From CAZCWX01 sp964502465 (GTDB taxonomy: Bacteria; Desulfobacterota; Binatia; Bin18), in NCBI GenBank assembly GCA_964502465.1, contig CAZCWX010000337.1, forward strand, positions 1 through 6,008: a DNA stretch of 6,008 bases, written 5' to 3'. Positions 5,161 to 6,008 of this stretch are shown here, piece after piece (within the stretch, counting starts at the first letter, position 1; every line of letters starts with the position of its first letter). Position numbers and translations under genes: made by a program. Under the pieces are notes generated by a model. It did not search any database. It was not told the origin of the DNA and was given only the letters and a program-made list of their open reading frames with translations.

Positions 5161-5517
5161 ATGTCGGTAAGACGAATCGAGAAACTTCTAAGACAGGCAT
5201 TGCTGCATGATGGGGCAATGCAGCGTGGACTTTACGAGTATGAACTCGAAGAGGTCGTGGACGAGCTGAAACACTCTCTTGCCCAAGACAACGATGACTA
5301 CATTTTTGCCGTCACAGAAAATAGGGGACACGTGGCAATGGTCCTGATCGAAAAAACAGGGCACATCCATATCAACGAACAGGCACGAGAAAAGCTGAAG
5401 GCCTTCTGGCCTGCGGCGTATGAAAGTAACATGAACACACTGATTCCAGCGTTTGCCCAACAACTGCAGGAAGGCGAGTTACCCATCAACGGCGTGAAAA
5501 TAGATAGACGCAGGTGA
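5161..5517 (+). CDS. Small soluble hypothetical protein, possible gene cassette
   Basis: A 118-residue protein with no signal peptide or membrane segment. Residues 1-42 are helical and acidic (GLYEYELEEVVDELKHSLAQ). Residues 47-73 look like beta strands (YIFAVTENRGHVAMVLIEKTGHIHINE). A helical C-terminal part follows (LKAFWPAAYESNMNTLIPAFAQQL, then GELPINGVK). I do not recognise a family and assign no function. The ATG at 5161 has only a weak purine stretch (GAAAGA) in front, and no better in-frame start is evident. The codon pattern and composition look like a real gene. It starts 30 bases after an attC-like GTTAGCT motif and is followed 170 bases later by an R''-like GCCTAAC, which would fit a cassette but is not proof. 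Confidence 0.72.
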   Translation: MSVRRIEKLLRQALLHDGAMQRGLYEYELEEVVDELKHSLAQDNDDYIFAVTENRGHVAMVLIEKTGHIHINEQAREKLKAFWPAAYESNMNTLIPAFAQQLQEGELPINGVKIDRRR

Positions 5518-5686
5518 TTACTGTAGGAGCGGGCACGATTGAAGCGATACAAGGGGAAACGAGTGAGGCCGAGAGGAAGGGAAAAGACGAGTGGGCACCG
5601 ACCGAAAGGGGCACTGGGCTGCGTGGGAAGCCATGACGGCAGGAACGAAACGAAGGGGGACTGCAGGAAGCGGCTCCAGGCGCGGT

Positions 5687-5707
5687 GCCTAACAACGCCC
5701 TCCAGGT
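5687..5707 (+). other. attC-like half site (R'' core and adjacent arm)
   Basis: GCCTAAC (5687-5693) fits RYYYAAC exactly, and the following AACGCCCTCCAGG is similar in style to the left arms of many attC sites. No R' partner (GTTRRRY in pairing register) is seen within 150 bases downstream. GTTGAAC at about 5952 is too far. It may be a truncated attC or a chance match. Confidence 0.3.
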
Positions 5708-5714
5708 GCGATCC

Positions 5715-5922
5715 GTTTCTCTGAAACTACCTTTCCTCGTGGAAAGATAGAGGATAGAGAATCGAGATCATCGGATCTTTGATAACTTCATCGCCGTGCA
5801 GGGGTAATTCCTGCCCCTCAGGTGTAGAGGTGACAGCATCTCCCCTGCGGTAGCGACTGATCCTCAATCCGCAAAGCGGGGAGGAAAGGCGGTCACCCAG
5901 AATCCGACCGGGAATCCCGCCT
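5715..5922 (+). ncRNA. Possible structured RNA: cluster of seven short hairpins
   Basis: Hairpins seen are GTTTC/GAAAC (5715-5727), CTTTCC/GGAAAG (5731-5746) and AGATC/GATCT (5765-5778). Next are GCAGG/CCTGC (5798-5814, competing with AGGGG/CCCCT at 5800-5818) and GAGGTG/CATCTC (5827-5842, one G-U). Last are TCCTC..CCGC/GCGG..GAGGA (5861-5885) and CGGG/CCCG (5909-5919, competing with AGGCGG/CCGCCT at 5887-5922). Loops are three to seven bases. The density is more than I would expect by chance, and the cluster lies just ahead of a possible start codon at 5936. It matches no RNA class I recognise; strand and function are unknown. Confidence 0.3.
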
Positions 5923-5935
5923 AGTAGAGCTGAAT

Positions 5936-6008
5936 ATGGATAAGCCTTGGTTGAACCCACGCTGGAATCGTCGTTACATTGGAGTAGCCTACGCGGATTA
6001 TCGGCTAC
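5936..6008 (+). CDS. Possible N-terminus of a protein running off the window
   Basis: ATG at 5936 opens a frame of 24 codons to the window edge, starting MDKPWLNPRWNRRYIGVAY. It is rich in Trp, Arg and Tyr, which is unlike random sequence. The upstream AGAG is a poor ribosome site. The fragment is too short to assign a family. Confidence 0.35.
   Translation, partial: MDKPWLNPRWNRRYIGVAYADYRL

Larger units (their letters stand above)
5518..5935. other. Gene-free stretch of about 420 bases, purine-rich then hairpin-rich
   Basis: No convincing gene was found on either strand. Positions 5525-5685 are strongly purine-biased on the plus strand. An R''-like GCCTAAC is at 5687-5693. From 5715 to 5922 there are seven short hairpins. 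The only open frames here are short, lack ribosome sites and look like by-products of composition. Confidence 0.6.

Noticed and set aside
5706..5935. GTGCGATCCG as the start of a second group II intron on the plus strand
   Set aside because: Only the first five bases fit. No domain I phrase, domain V or domain VI is seen downstream.
1..6008. CRISPR array, tRNA or rRNA genes
   Set aside because: No regularly spaced direct repeats, cloverleaf folds or conserved ribosomal RNA stretches were seen.

Overview
This window reads as accessory DNA from a free-living Gram-negative-type bacterium: a fragment of an integron gene-cassette array that has collected three different kinds of mobile element. 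The DNA is moderately GC-rich. No gene in it identifies the taxon, and any lineage guess (Nitrospira-like or a proteobacterium) would be weak. No integron integrase is visible, so the array would have to be sedentary, or its integrase lies outside the window.

Layout. Positions 1-about 988 hold one end of an IS110-family element on the minus strand. Its transposase is broken by two in-frame TGA codons and runs off the left edge. Its end abuts the right-hand part of an attC recombination site (989-1074). Cassette 1 (1095-1520) encodes a small membrane protein whose stop codon lies inside the next attC. That second attC is split by a minus-strand group II intron (about 1519-2137). Removing the intron restores an R'' core that pairs with the R' core at 2225-2231. 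The intron keeps its 5' region and domains V and VI, but its reverse-transcriptase gene is reduced to about 34 codons. Cassette 2 (2256-2816) encodes a membrane-anchored protein with a striking run of glycine-marked seven-residue repeats.

A complete IS6-family insertion sequence follows (2912-3716), with an intact DDE transposase and terminal inverted repeats but no evident target duplication. No attC is seen between cassette 2 and this IS. Beyond it are an AI-2E-family (UPF0118) multi-pass membrane protein (3917-5068) and a small soluble protein of unknown function (5161-5517) flanked by weak attC-like motifs. Next comes a gene-free stretch of about 420 bases (5518-5935), purine-rich at first and then containing seven short hairpins in about 200 bases. 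A partial open reading frame (5936 onward) runs off the right edge.

The main result is that two unrelated mobile elements, an IS110-family recombinase element and a group II intron, each sit inside one of two sister attC sites. Both kinds of attC targeting are known (IS1111-attC elements and class C-attC introns). Finding them side by side, with the intron stripped of its reverse transcriptase, is the notable feature. The exact junctions are inferred from sequence, not measured.
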